Source: Deltaproteobacteria bacterium (GTDB lineage: Bacteria > JADJOY01). From it: a stretch of 64,000 nt of DNA. A program made the position numbers and the translations under genes. Below, piece after piece: positions 51,781-59,574 of this stretch. Below the pieces are notes generated by a model. The model was not told the DNA's origin. It was given only the letters and a program-made list of their open reading frames with translations, and made no database searches. The stretch lies in the NCBI GenBank assembly GCA_016713535.1, contig JADJOY010000033.1, positions 62,001-126,000 on the forward strand. Direction: 5' to 3'. The first letter of the stretch is position 1, and every line of letters starts with the position of its first letter.

Positions 51781-53379
51781 TCAGCCGCGCGGCGCGGTGA
51801 GGATGCCGGCGAGGCCCTTGAGGCGCGCGCCGATCCCGCGGCCGTAGAGCAGCCCGAGCACGCCGCGCAGCCGCGCGTAATCGCCGCGGCGGATCGGGTA
51901 CATCTTGGGCGGGATGTGGATCGGGAAGCGGTCCGTCAGCACCGCCTTGGGGTTGGTGCAGGCGCGCAGCCCTTCGCGCCCGTTGAGCCGCCCGAAGCCC
52001 GACGCCTTCACGCCGCCGAAGGGCAGCGCCTGCGCCATGTAGTGGAGCCCGAAGTCGTTGATGTTGGTGCTGCCGGCGACGAGCCGCTCACCGATGCGCT
52101 CGGCGCGCGCGTGGTCCTTGCTGAAGACCGCGCTCGAGAGCCCGAACTCGGTGGCGTTCGCCACCCGGATCGCGTCCTCCTCGTCCTTGACCCGCACCAG
52201 CGCCAGCACCGGGCCGAAGGTCTCCTCCTGGAAGATCGCCATGTCCGGTGTCACGCCGGAGAGCACCGTGGGCTGAAAGTACCGCCCGCCGCCGTGGCTC
52301 GCGCGCTTCCCACCGACCAGCGCCTTGGCGCCCTTGGCGACCGCGTCGTTCACGAGCCGCTCCACGAGGTCGACCTGCGCGGGCATGGTCATGGCGCCCA
52401 CGTCCACGACCTGCCCGGCGAGCGGCGGACCCTGGCGGAAGGCGCCGACGATCTCGACCACGCGCTTTTCAAAGGCCTCGTACACGGCGTCGAACACCAG
52501 GACGCGCTCGGGCGCGATGCAGTTCTGGCCGCACGACACGAAGGCCCCGCCGATCGCCGCGTGCGCGGCCTGCTCGAGGTCGGCGTCGTCGCACACGATG
52601 AGCGGGTCCTTGCCGCCGAGCTCGAGGATCACCGGTGTCAGGGTCTTGGCGCTCTCGGCGAGCACCCGCCGGCCGTTGCCGACCGAGCCCGTGAAGATGA
52701 TCTTGTCGACGCCCGAGCCCACCAGCGCGGCGCCGGTCTCGCCGTAGCCGGTGATGATCCGCACCAGGTCGGTCGACTGGCCCGCCGCCGTGAGCGCCTC
52801 GTCGAAGATGCGCTGGATGCGCGGCACCGAGTAGCTGGTCCACTCGGACACTTTGATCACCACGCCGTTGCCCGCGAAGAGCGCCGGGATCGCGGGCCCG
52901 AGGATGTTCTGGAGCGGGTAGTTCCAGGGCGCGATGATGCCGATCACGCCGAGCGGCGGATACTCGACGCGCGCCTTCTTGTGCTTGAAGAGCCCCGCCG
53001 ACATCGGCTCGGGGCGCAGGTGCTTCTCGCCGTCGGCGATGGTGGTGCGGAGCTTCTCGCACACCGGCCAGGTCTCGACGAGCGCGTGCTCGCGGATCTT
53101 GCCCGAGTCGCGCACCACCACCTCGATCAGCTCGTCGAGGTTGGCGAGGAGGTGGTCGAGCATGTGGCGCAGCACCGCGCGCCGCGCCGCGAAGCTCGTC
53201 CGCGCCCAGCGCTCCTGCGCGGTGTGCGAGCGGCGCACGGTCTCCCGCACCTCGTCCGGGCTCATCACCGGTGCCTCGCCGATGCGCTCGCCGGTGGCCG
53301 GGTCGGTGCAGACGATCGTGGTGCGGCTCGACGTGAGCTGCGACAGGCTCTCGACGGCGGCGACGCTGGATGCGGTCAT
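51781..53379 (-). CDS. NAD(P)-dependent aldehyde dehydrogenase
   Basis: The 532-residue ALDH superfamily enzyme has its catalytic Cys287 in FVSCGQNC and general-base Glu in LELGGKDP. NAD-binding segments are APWNYPLQNILGPAIPAL and FTGSVGNGRRV, and QEETFGPVLALV is present. The C-terminal 40 residues (YPIRRGDYARLRGVLGLLYGRG) form a hydrophobic or basic tail, longer than in soluble ALDHs, suggesting membrane contact as in fatty aldehyde dehydrogenases. It is the last gene of the TetR, SDR, GMC, ALDH set, 92 nt after GMC. The aldehyde is probably hydrophobic. Confidence 0.93.
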   Translation of the reverse strand: MTASSVAAVESLSQLTSSRTTIVCTDPATGERIGEAPVMSPDEVRETVRRSHTAQERWARTSFAARRAVLRHMLDHLLANLDELIEVVVRDSGKIREHALVETWPVCEKLRTTIADGEKHLRPEPMSAGLFKHKKARVEYPPLGVIGIIAPWNYPLQNILGPAIPALFAGNGVVIKVSEWTSYSVPRIQRIFDEALTAAGQSTDLVRIITGYGETGAALVGSGVDKIIFTGSVGNGRRVLAESAKTLTPVILELGGKDPLIVCDDADLEQAAHAAIGGAFVSCGQNCIAPERVLVFDAVYEAFEKRVVEIVGAFRQGPPLAGQVVDVGAMTMPAQVDLVERLVNDAVAKGAKALVGGKRASHGGGRYFQPTVLSGVTPDMAIFQEETFGPVLALVRVKDEEDAIRVANATEFGLSSAVFSKDHARAERIGERLVAGSTNINDFGLHYMAQALPFGGVKASGFGRLNGREGLRACTNPKAVLTDRFPIHIPPKMYPIRRGDYARLRGVLGLLYGRGIGARLKGLAGILTAPRG

Positions 53380-53404
53380 GATGGGACTCCGTTTCTCGGG
53401 CGTT

Positions 53405-53460
53405 CTGCGGGCGGGGACAGGCCCCGCCCCTACGGGGGGACGAGCCCCCGCGCTACGTCA
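53405..53460. repeat. Two palindromic elements between GMC and ALDH genes
   Basis: GGGCGGGG/CCCCGCCC at about 53409-53429 is followed by a 23-bp core at 53435-53457. That core is identical to 29835-29857 and has a GGGGG-acgag-CCCCC stem. Confidence 0.7.
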
Positions 53461-53471
53461 TTCGCGCGCAC

Positions 53472-55091
53472 TCACGGCGCGGACCCGCGCGACGCGAGGG
53501 CGAAGCCCGCGGCGCGGAAGCCGATCAGCATGCTCGGCGCGTTGAGCGCCGAGACCGGCGTCATCGGGATCACCGAGGCGTCGGCGATGCGCACGCCTTC
53601 GACGCCGCGCAAGGCGAGCCGCGGATCGGCGGGCGCCGCGGCGTCTTCGCCCATGCGGCAGCTCCCGGCGAAGTGATAGGTGGTGATCAGGTTGGCGCGG
53701 ACGAAGCTCTCGATCCGCGCGCGCTCGGGGCTGCGCGCCGCGAAGCTGACGGGGGTCGAGCCCCACGGCTCGAGCGGCTCGCTGCTCACGATGCGCCGCG
53801 CCCATTCCACGCCGCGCACCAGCGTGTCCATGTCGCGCGGATCGGAGAGGTAGCCCGGATCGACGATCCCGGGCGCCGCGGGATCCGCCGACGAGAGCCG
53901 CACCCGTCCCCGGCTGAACGGCTTTCCGAGGATCACGATGACCCCGTACATGCGGCCGAGCACGTAGCTCGCCGGCGGGCTCGCCATCACCGCGCCGAGC
54001 AGCCCGCGCGCCGCGTGGCGCGCCCACGGCTTCGCGAACAGCGCGGGCGGCAGGATCTTGGTGGGCCCGAGCTTCACCGCCGCCTCGCGGATCGACGAGC
54101 GCGCCGTGTAGAAGACGAAACACGTGTCGGCCTCGCCAGGCGGCAGCGCCAGCTCGGGGTTCGAGCGGTGGAAGCCGTAGAGCTGGACGTATTTGCAGTC
54201 GGTCGCCTGCCGCCCCCACACGAAGAGCGGCACGTTGGGGTGGTCGTGGAGGTTCTCGCCCACCCCCGCGACCGCCGCCACCTCCGGGATCCCGTGGGCG
54301 CGCAGCTCGTGGCCGCGCCCCACTCCCGAGCGCTCGAGGATGCGCGGCGTCTCGAGCGCACCCGACGCCACCAGCACCTCGCCGCCGAGGCACAAGCCGA
54401 AGCGGCGCGGCGCGCCGTCCACCGTGGCCTCGACGGCGACGGCGCGACGGCCCGCGCCGAACACGATCCGGTCGACGCGCGCGCCGGCCTCGACGCGCAG
54501 ATTGGGTGATCCGAGCAGCGGCTTCAGGAACGCGACGTACGAGCTGCGCCGCTCGTTGCCGCGGTAGTTCATCCACTCGTAGCCGAGGTAGCCCGCGAGC
54601 GCGCCGTCGTTCAGGTCTTCCTTGCGGCGGAAGCCCTGCGTCTCGGCGGCGGCGATGCACGCCTCGGTGAAGCGCGTGGGCTCGCGGCGCGACGGCGTGA
54701 GCGTGCGCTCGATCTCGTCGAAGACCGGCGCCACGTCGCCCCAGCTCCAGCCGGGCACGTTCCAGCCGTCGTAGTCGTGGGCCGCGCCGCGGGTGTAGAC
54801 CATCGCGTTGATCGAGCCGCTGCCGCCCATGCCGCGGCCGGTGCCGACGAACACGCGCGCGCCGCCGAGCGCCGGCTGCGGCGGCGTGAAGCGGTCCCAC
54901 ATCAGGCGCTCGTTGAGGAACGCCTGCTGGTAGCCGTCCGCGCGCAGCACCTCGGGGTTTCGCTCCGCGGCGTCGCCCGCCCTCCAGCACGCACACCCGG
55001 ATCGAGGATCCCGCGCCAGCTCGGCGGCGGCCATCGAGCCCGCCGAGCCGCCGCCCAGCACGATGTAGTCGTAGGTCTCGGCGTCCGCCAT
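53472..55091 (-). CDS. GMC-family oxidoreductase (choline-dehydrogenase/cholesterol-oxidase type), two compensating frame breaks
   Basis: The FAD-dependent enzyme starts at 55091 with the Rossmann motif YDYIVLGGGSAGS. The GMC signature GRGMGGSGSINAMVY is intact, as are HFAGSCRMG (catalytic His) and NAPSMLIG. Near residues 30-45 the frame reads SGCACWRAG, but the next frame over reads SIRVCVLEGG, the expected strand. A missing base near 55008 and an extra one near 54980 would restore SIRVCVLEAGDAAERNPEV. About 540 residues after repair. It oxidises an alcohol to an aldehyde or ketone with FAD. It sits between the SDR (8 nt gap) and ALDH genes, so alcohol to aldehyde to acid is a likely flow. 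Confidence 0.85.
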   Translation of the reverse strand: MADAETYDYIVLGGGSAGSMAAAELARDPRSGCACWRAGDAAERNPEVLRADGYQQAFLNERLMWDRFTPPQPALGGARVFVGTGRGMGGSGSINAMVYTRGAAHDYDGWNVPGWSWGDVAPVFDEIERTLTPSRREPTRFTEACIAAAETQGFRRKEDLNDGALAGYLGYEWMNYRGNERRSSYVAFLKPLLGSPNLRVEAGARVDRIVFGAGRRAVAVEATVDGAPRRFGLCLGGEVLVASGALETPRILERSGVGRGHELRAHGIPEVAAVAGVGENLHDHPNVPLFVWGRQATDCKYVQLYGFHRSNPELALPPGEADTCFVFYTARSSIREAAVKLGPTKILPPALFAKPWARHAARGLLGAVMASPPASYVLGRMYGVIVILGKPFSRGRVRLSSADPAAPGIVDPGYLSDPRDMDTLVRGVEWARRIVSSEPLEPWGSTPVSFAARSPERARIESFVRANLITTYHFAGSCRMGEDAAAPADPRLALRGVEGVRIADASVIPMTPVSALNAPSMLIGFRAAGFALASRGSAP

Positions 55092-55099
55092 GGCCGGGC

Positions 55100-56167
55100 T
55101 CAGGCGGCCTTCGCGGCCGCGCCGCCGAAGCGACCCACGTCCTGACCCGCCGCCGCCAGCGCCGTGAGGGTGCGCGTGATGCCCTCGCGCACCGACACCT
55201 TGGGTGCGTAGCCGAGGTCGCGGCGCGCCTTGTCGATGCGGAACCAGTGGTGCGTGCACAGGTAGCGCACGCTGAAGCGCGAGAGCTTGCCCTCGCCGCC
55301 GAAGGTGCCGCCGCGAAGTGTGTCGAGGCCCTCGACGACGCTCGCCACCGCGTACGCCACCGCGAACGGCATGCGCCGGCTCGGCTTGGCGAAGCCGCAC
55401 GCGTCGGCGACCGCCGCGACGAAATCCCAGAACGCCATCGGCTCACCGTTGGTGATGAAGTACGCCTGGCCCGCGACCGGGCAGGTCGGGCCGGTGAGGC
55501 GCTCGTCGGCGGCGACCAGCGCGTCGGTCAGGTTCTCGATGAACGTGAAGTCGGAGAGCTTGTCGGTCATGCCCACCTTGAAGGTGAGCTTGCCGGCGCG
55601 CGCGCGGCCGAGGATCTCGGGCAGGAAGCGCGCGTCTCCGGGGCCGAACACCACGTGCGGGCGCAGCGCGCAGGTCGCCATGCCACCCACGCCGTTGGCC
55701 GCGAGCACCTCCTTCTCCGCGATCACCTTGGTGGCGGCGTAGGGGGCCAGCATCACGGTGGCGTAGCGCAGGCTCTCGTCGCCGCCCTCCATGTCGCGCC
55801 CCTCGTACACGACGCTGGCGCTCGACACGTAGACGAAGCGCTTCACCCCTGCGGCGCGCGCGCCCTCGAGCAGGTGGTGCGTGCCGTCGACGTTCACCGA
55901 GCGCACTTCCTCGACGCGGTTGCGGCGGGTGTGAACCAGCGACGCGGTGTGGAAGACCACCTCCTGGCCGATGCACACGTCGCGCACCGCCGCGGCGTCG
56001 CGGATGTCGACGGCGAGCGCGCGCACGCCTTCCGGGATCTCGAGCGGCGACTTCCCGACGCCGACGTCGATCAGCGTGACGTCGTCGCCGCGCGCCACCA
56101 GCGCGCGCACCAGATCGCGCCCCACGAAGCCGAGCCCACCGGTCACGAGCGATCGCGTTCGAGACAT
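55100..56167 (-). CDS. 3beta-hydroxysteroid dehydrogenase-like extended SDR
   Basis: The 355-residue enzyme has NAD-binding TGGLGFVGRDL, the active-site Ser in YVSSASVVYEG and YxxxK in APYAATKVIAE. RPHVVFGPGD, SDFTFIENLTDAL and ITNGEPMAFWDFV match the 3beta-HSD/isomerase branch, which also contains 2-alkyl-3-ketoalkanoate reductase (OleD) and sterol C4-decarboxylases. It starts 36 nt downstream of the TetR stop and is 8 nt from the GMC gene. With a sterol-desaturase-like gene nearby, a steroid or long-chain substrate is plausible but unproven. Confidence 0.88.
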   Translation of the reverse strand: MSRTRSLVTGGLGFVGRDLVRALVARGDDVTLIDVGVGKSPLEIPEGVRALAVDIRDAAAVRDVCIGQEVVFHTASLVHTRRNRVEEVRSVNVDGTHHLLEGARAAGVKRFVYVSSASVVYEGRDMEGGDESLRYATVMLAPYAATKVIAEKEVLAANGVGGMATCALRPHVVFGPGDARFLPEILGRARAGKLTFKVGMTDKLSDFTFIENLTDALVAADERLTGPTCPVAGQAYFITNGEPMAFWDFVAAVADACGFAKPSRRMPFAVAYAVASVVEGLDTLRGGTFGGEGKLSRFSVRYLCTHHWFRIDKARRDLGYAPKVSVREGITRTLTALAAAGQDVGRFGGAAAKAA

Positions 56168-56203
56168 GCTCCGTCCTTTCGTTCGAGCAGGAGACGCGCG
56201 GGG

Positions 56204-56893
56204 TCAGCGAGCCGCGCCGGCGATCTTGGCGAGCCAGCGCGCGGCCACCTCGGGCGGGCAGAACGCGCGCAGCGTGTGCGCCTGGATGCCGCGGACCAGA
56301 TCCTCGGGATCACCGCTCATGCCGCTCTCGACCCACTCGGCCATCCAGATCTGGTGCGTGGCGAGGGTGATGCGCGCCATGAGCGTGGGCGCGAGCGGCA
56401 CGAACACGCCCTCGTCGACGCCACGCGCGAACGTCGACTGCAACATCTCGAACCCGCGCTGCCACTGCTCTTCCTGCGCTGGGACCTTGAGGGTGTCGAA
56501 GATCGCCCACGCGTGGCCGTCGCGCAGGTGCATGCGCAGGTAGTTCGGGCGCGTGACCAGGAACCGCACGTAGGCGGCGATCCCCACGAGCGTGAACTCG
56601 AGCACGCCGTCCGCGCGCTCCACCTCGCGCGCGATCTGCTCGAGCATCTCGCCGCCGCGGGTCGACTGGATCTCGCTGTAGAGGGCGGTCTTGCCGTCGA
56701 AGATGCCGTACAGCGTGCCGAGCGAGATCCCCGCCTCGGCGGCGATGTGCTGCATCTTGGCGCCCTCGAACCCCTCCTCCGCGAACACCTTCTCGGCGGC
56801 GTCGAGGATCGCCTGCCGGTACAGGTTGCGGCGCGCCTCGCGGATCCTCGGCTTGGCGTTGCTCGTGTCGGTGGGCGCGGCGGCGGCCTTCAT
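56204..56893 (-). CDS. TetR/AcrR-family transcriptional regulator
   Basis: The 229-residue protein has the N-terminal TetR helix-turn-helix (residues about 25-75; RQAILDAAEKVFAEEGFEGAKMQHIAAEAGISLGTLYGIF). An all-helical ligand-binding domain follows. It is the first gene of the operon with the SDR, GMC and ALDH genes and probably represses it. Two overlapping GAAAC/GTTTC dyads lie about 45 bp upstream of the start in the most AT-rich stretch of the area. The ligand is likely hydrophobic, given the enzymes it controls. Confidence 0.92.
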   Translation of the reverse strand: MKAAAAPTDTSNAKPRIREARRNLYRQAILDAAEKVFAEEGFEGAKMQHIAAEAGISLGTLYGIFDGKTALYSEIQSTRGGEMLEQIAREVERADGVLEFTLVGIAAYVRFLVTRPNYLRMHLRDGHAWAIFDTLKVPAQEEQWQRGFEMLQSTFARGVDEGVFVPLAPTLMARITLATHQIWMAEWVESGMSGDPEDLVRGIQAHTLRAFCPPEVAARWLAKIAGAAR

Positions 56894-56937
56894 TCGGGAC
56901 CTCGGTCGCGGGCCAGCGGTGGCTCGCGTCGAAAATC

Positions 56938-56964
56938 GAAACTATCGTTTCAATTACCGAAACG
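56938..56964. promoter_or_regulatory. Overlapping GAAAC/GTTTC dyads upstream of tetR (candidate operator)
   Basis: GAAAC-TATC-GTTTC (56938-56951) and CGTTTC-AATTACC-GAAACG (56946-56964) share their middle arm. A GTTTC also occurs at about 56989. The position, symmetry and AT-rich spacers fit autoregulation by the TetR protein. Confidence 0.55.
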
Positions 56965-57050
56965 TCAACTGCAAGATCACGAACCGGCGTTTCGAGGCAT
57001 CGCGATGTGGCTCTCCGGAGACCGACCCGTGAGTGCCGTCGCGAGCCCGG

Positions 57051-57126
57051 CGACGGGGGATGGAACCCCGTCGCTACGATGGTTTTCGTAGCGCGGGGGG
57101 CTCCGTCCCCCCGCGGCGCTTCGCTC
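57051..57126. repeat. Three-hairpin intergenic repeat, copy 2
   Basis: The same three-stem unit as 14999-15072, with a few differences by eye (one shorter G-run, one A-to-G type change). It lies in the gap 56965-57306 upstream of the SH3 gene, where no other gene was seen. Confidence 0.8.
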
Positions 57127-57306
57127 TTGCTCGATGTCTTCGCAGGCTCGACGGGACGCACGTTCGCGCGGTCCGCCGCCACCCTGCGCCGCGCATTGAC
57201 CCGCCTCCGGGCGGGAGGTAAATGCCGTGAGGTTCCGCGCGCGTGCGAGCGAGCCCCCGCTCCCAGGGCGACCGGCGGTCGCGCGCAGAAAGGTGGCGAT
57301 TCACCC

Positions 57307-57831
57307 ATGGCTGATCGCATCGTTCGCTGGAAGGTTCGAACCGCGGCCTCGGCCGCGCTCGGGCTCTCCTTGCTGCTCGGCGCGGCGTCGCAGGCGCGCG
57401 CAGAGACGCTCTACGTCCGCTCCGAGGACGCGAGCCTGCGGTCGGCCGCCGACGCGGGCGCCGCGGAGGTCGGCCCGGTGGCGCGCGGCACCGAGCTCAC
57501 GGTCGTGAGCCGCGACGGCTCCTGGATCCAGGTCCAGGCCGGCGGCAAGAGCGGCTGGATCCACAAGCTCAAGACGGCGGCCGACAAGCCCGACACCAGC
57601 GGCGGCGCGCTCGCGAGCCTCGGCGGCGGTTCGCGCGACAGCTACGTCAAGGAAGCCGAATCCGGACGCGCCGCGCGCGGCCTCAGCCCGATGGCCGAGA
57701 AATACGCGCAGAACAAGGCGCTCTCGCCGGAGTCGATCGCGGCGGTGAAGCGCATGGAGCAGGTGGTGGTCTCCAGGAAGGAGATCGAGGGCTTCCTCAA
57801 GGAAGGGAAGCTCGGCGAGTACGCGCCATGA
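57307..57831 (+). CDS. Exported SH3b-domain protein
   Basis: This is 174 residues from the ATG at 57307, with AGGTGG about 12 nt upstream; the frame is open from 57007 through the repeat. A signal peptide (ASAALGLSLLLGAASQARA) precedes a bacterial SH3 domain (about 35-95: LYVRSEDASLRSAADAGAAEVGPVARGTELTVVSRDGSWIQVQ). A helical C-terminus ends EIEGFLKEGKLGEYAP. The stop overlaps the M48 peptidase start as ATGA. SH3b domains bind peptidoglycan or peptides, so the pair may work at the envelope. Confidence 0.85.
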   Translation: MADRIVRWKVRTAASAALGLSLLLGAASQARAETLYVRSEDASLRSAADAGAAEVGPVARGTELTVVSRDGSWIQVQAGGKSGWIHKLKTAADKPDTSGGALASLGGGSRDSYVKEAESGRAARGLSPMAEKYAQNKALSPESIAAVKRMEQVVVSRKEIEGFLKEGKLGEYAP

Positions 57832-58780
57832 GCACCAACGAGCGCAGCACGAGGGGGAGCGGCGTGGAACCGAAGCGAACCTGGATGGTCGCGGAGTCGC
57901 CGCGGCGGTGGTCGGCGCGTCCCTCCTCGGCGTCGCGGCGGGCTGCGCGGGCCTCGGCAAGGCGGCGCAGAACATCACGTACGCCGCCACCGGCGACAAG
58001 AAGCTCGCCGGCATCGTGGGCGGAGCGGGGACCGCCATCGAAGGCGTCGCGCCGATCCCGTACGAGGAAGAGGTGGCGATCGGCGGCGCGATCGCGGTGC
58101 AGATCGTCAACCGCTTCGGCGGCGAGTACAGAGGCTCCGGCAACCAGGCCGCCATCCTCAACAAGTACGTCAACACCCTCGGCACCGCGATCGCGCTCAA
58201 CAGCGACCGCCCCGACATCCCCTACCACTTCCTGGTGCTCAACGACGATCCGCCCAACGCGCTCGCGGCGCCGGGCGGCTACATCTTCATCACCAAGGGC
58301 ACGATCAAGGGCTGCTCGAGCGAGGCCGAGCTCGCCGGCGTGATCGGTCACGAGATCGCGCACGTGACCCAGAAGCACACGATCACCGTGCTGCAGCGCG
58401 GCAAGATCTTGCAGGGCGCCGCGGAGGCGGGCGCCGCCGCGCTCCAGGCCAACCCCGAGGCGTTCTCGGGCCTGATCGACGAGGCCACGCGGGTGATCTT
58501 CGAGACCGGCCTCGACAAGGCGAAGGAGTACGAGGCCGATCGCCTCGGCACCGACTTCGCGTCGCGGGTCGGCTACAACCCGAAGGGCCTCGACAACTTC
58601 CTGCGCACCCTGGGCGGCATCGTCGGCTACAAGAGCTCGGTGCTCTTCAAGACCCACCCCGACCCCGCGTCGCGGATCGGCGAGATCGAGAAGGTCCTCC
58701 CCGGCTACAAGGACCGCTTTGGCTTCCCCGACGTGAAGGCGCGCTTCGACAAGGTGAAGGGCCTCGCCGGGCTGGCGTGA
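57828..58780 (+). CDS. M48-family metalloprotease lipoprotein (frame break at about 57890-57897)
   Basis: Translation from the coupled ATG at 57828 gives a basic leader to RTWMVA. The expected VAAAVVGASLLGVAAGC signal then appears one frame over, so a base is missing in the GCGGAGTC region. After repair the protein is about 317 residues, with lipobox AAGC. The zinc site is intact: HEIAH in VIGHEIAHVTQKH and the third ligand Glu in KEYEADRLG. LNDDPPNALAAPGGYIFITKG is typical of BepA/LoiP-type M48 proteases that control outer-membrane protein quality. It is coupled to the SH3b gene. Confidence 0.85.
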
Positions 58781-58796
58781 TCGGAATCGTGCGGAT

Positions 58797-58862
58797 GGCG
58801 GCCCGCCGGAGGCGGGCCTCGCCGTTGCCGCTCGTAGGGGCGACCGCCAGGTCGCCCGGGAT
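58797..58862. repeat. Palindromic element before the poly-G tract
   Basis: GCCCGCCGGAGGCGGGC-type unit (about 58801-58817), then GGGCGACC/GGTCGCCC. The same unit is seen at about 35197 and 40917. Confidence 0.55.
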
Positions 58863-58867
58863 CGGGT

Positions 58868-58902
<35 letters not shown>

Positions 58903-58944
58903 CGGGGCGCTCGCCGCCCGGCGGGGCGGGCCCCCCCCGGCGCA

Positions 58945-59154
58945 CCACACGACGCGCTGTCGGTCGAACCCGTGCAGACGCTCGTCCTTGGTGACGAGCG
59001 GCAGGTGGTGCACGAGTGCCGTCGCCGCGATCAGGCGGTCGGCGGGATCTCCGTGGAACTCGCCGGGTGCCCGCTCACCGGCCAGCACCGCGATCTCCGC
59101 CGTGACGTCGAGCACCGTCGCGCGCGGGTGCGCGAGCGCCTGGCGCATCCACAC
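58945..59154 (-). pseudogene. C-terminal half of a PIN-domain (VapC-like) toxin
   Basis: MRQALAHPRATVLDVTAEIAVLAGE, GDPADRLIAATALVHHLPLVTKDERL and ending GFDRQRVVW match the C-terminal half of PIN toxins of the Phd-linked type. The DPADR and TKDERL acidic motifs are present; the N-terminal half with the first catalytic Asp is absent. It is joined directly to the C-terminal part of an antitoxin at APIGVW. Confidence 0.7.
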
Positions 59155-59422
59155 ACCGATCGGCGCGAGCAGGTCGGCGTCCGACGCGTAGCGAACGCTG
59201 CCCAGCAACGAGGGAGGTTCGTCCCTTCGATGGGGACGATCTTCGCGAGCGGTCGCCGCGCTTGGTGACGATCAGGGTCGTGCGGGACTCGGCGACATCG
59301 TCCATGAGGGCGGGCGGGGGCGGCGGCCGGCCGCGCCGGGGCGGCCGGGGCGGGGGCGGGGCGGCCGCCGCCCCCGGGAGCGCCATCTCGCCCAGCTTCT
59401 CACCGACCAAATGGGCCACCAC
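59155..59422 (-). pseudogene. Phd/YefM-type antitoxin remnant, frameshifted with a low-complexity insert
   Basis: From a GTG at 59422 the frame reads VVAHLVGEKLGEMALPGA, then a GC-only stretch (about 59305-59385), then ALMDDVAESRTTLIVTKRG. Next-frame pieces RPLAKIVPIEGTNLP and SLLGSVRYASDADLLAPIG follow. Each jump needs a single missing base. The order is that of a Phd antitoxin. The GC-only insert replaces the part expected between LGEM and CLALMDD. The C-terminus runs into the toxin half. Confidence 0.65.
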
Positions 59423-59450
59423 GATTTGGATCGCCCTTGCGCCAAACGGG

Positions 59451-59477
59451 CTGGAGGGCGGCGCTTCGTCGCCGCCG
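59451..59477. repeat. GC-rich palindromic element, near-identical to 14816-14842
   Basis: A 27-bp CTGGAGGGCGGCGC-type unit between the hybrid kinase 3' end and the antitoxin remnant. Confidence 0.6.
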
Positions 59478-59574
59478 AAGCCGATGGGACGCCGAGACCG
59501 GTCGCTACGAATCGTGACGCTGCATATAGACGCGGACCGGGCCGGAGACGCGAACGCGGGACGATCGAGCTGGC

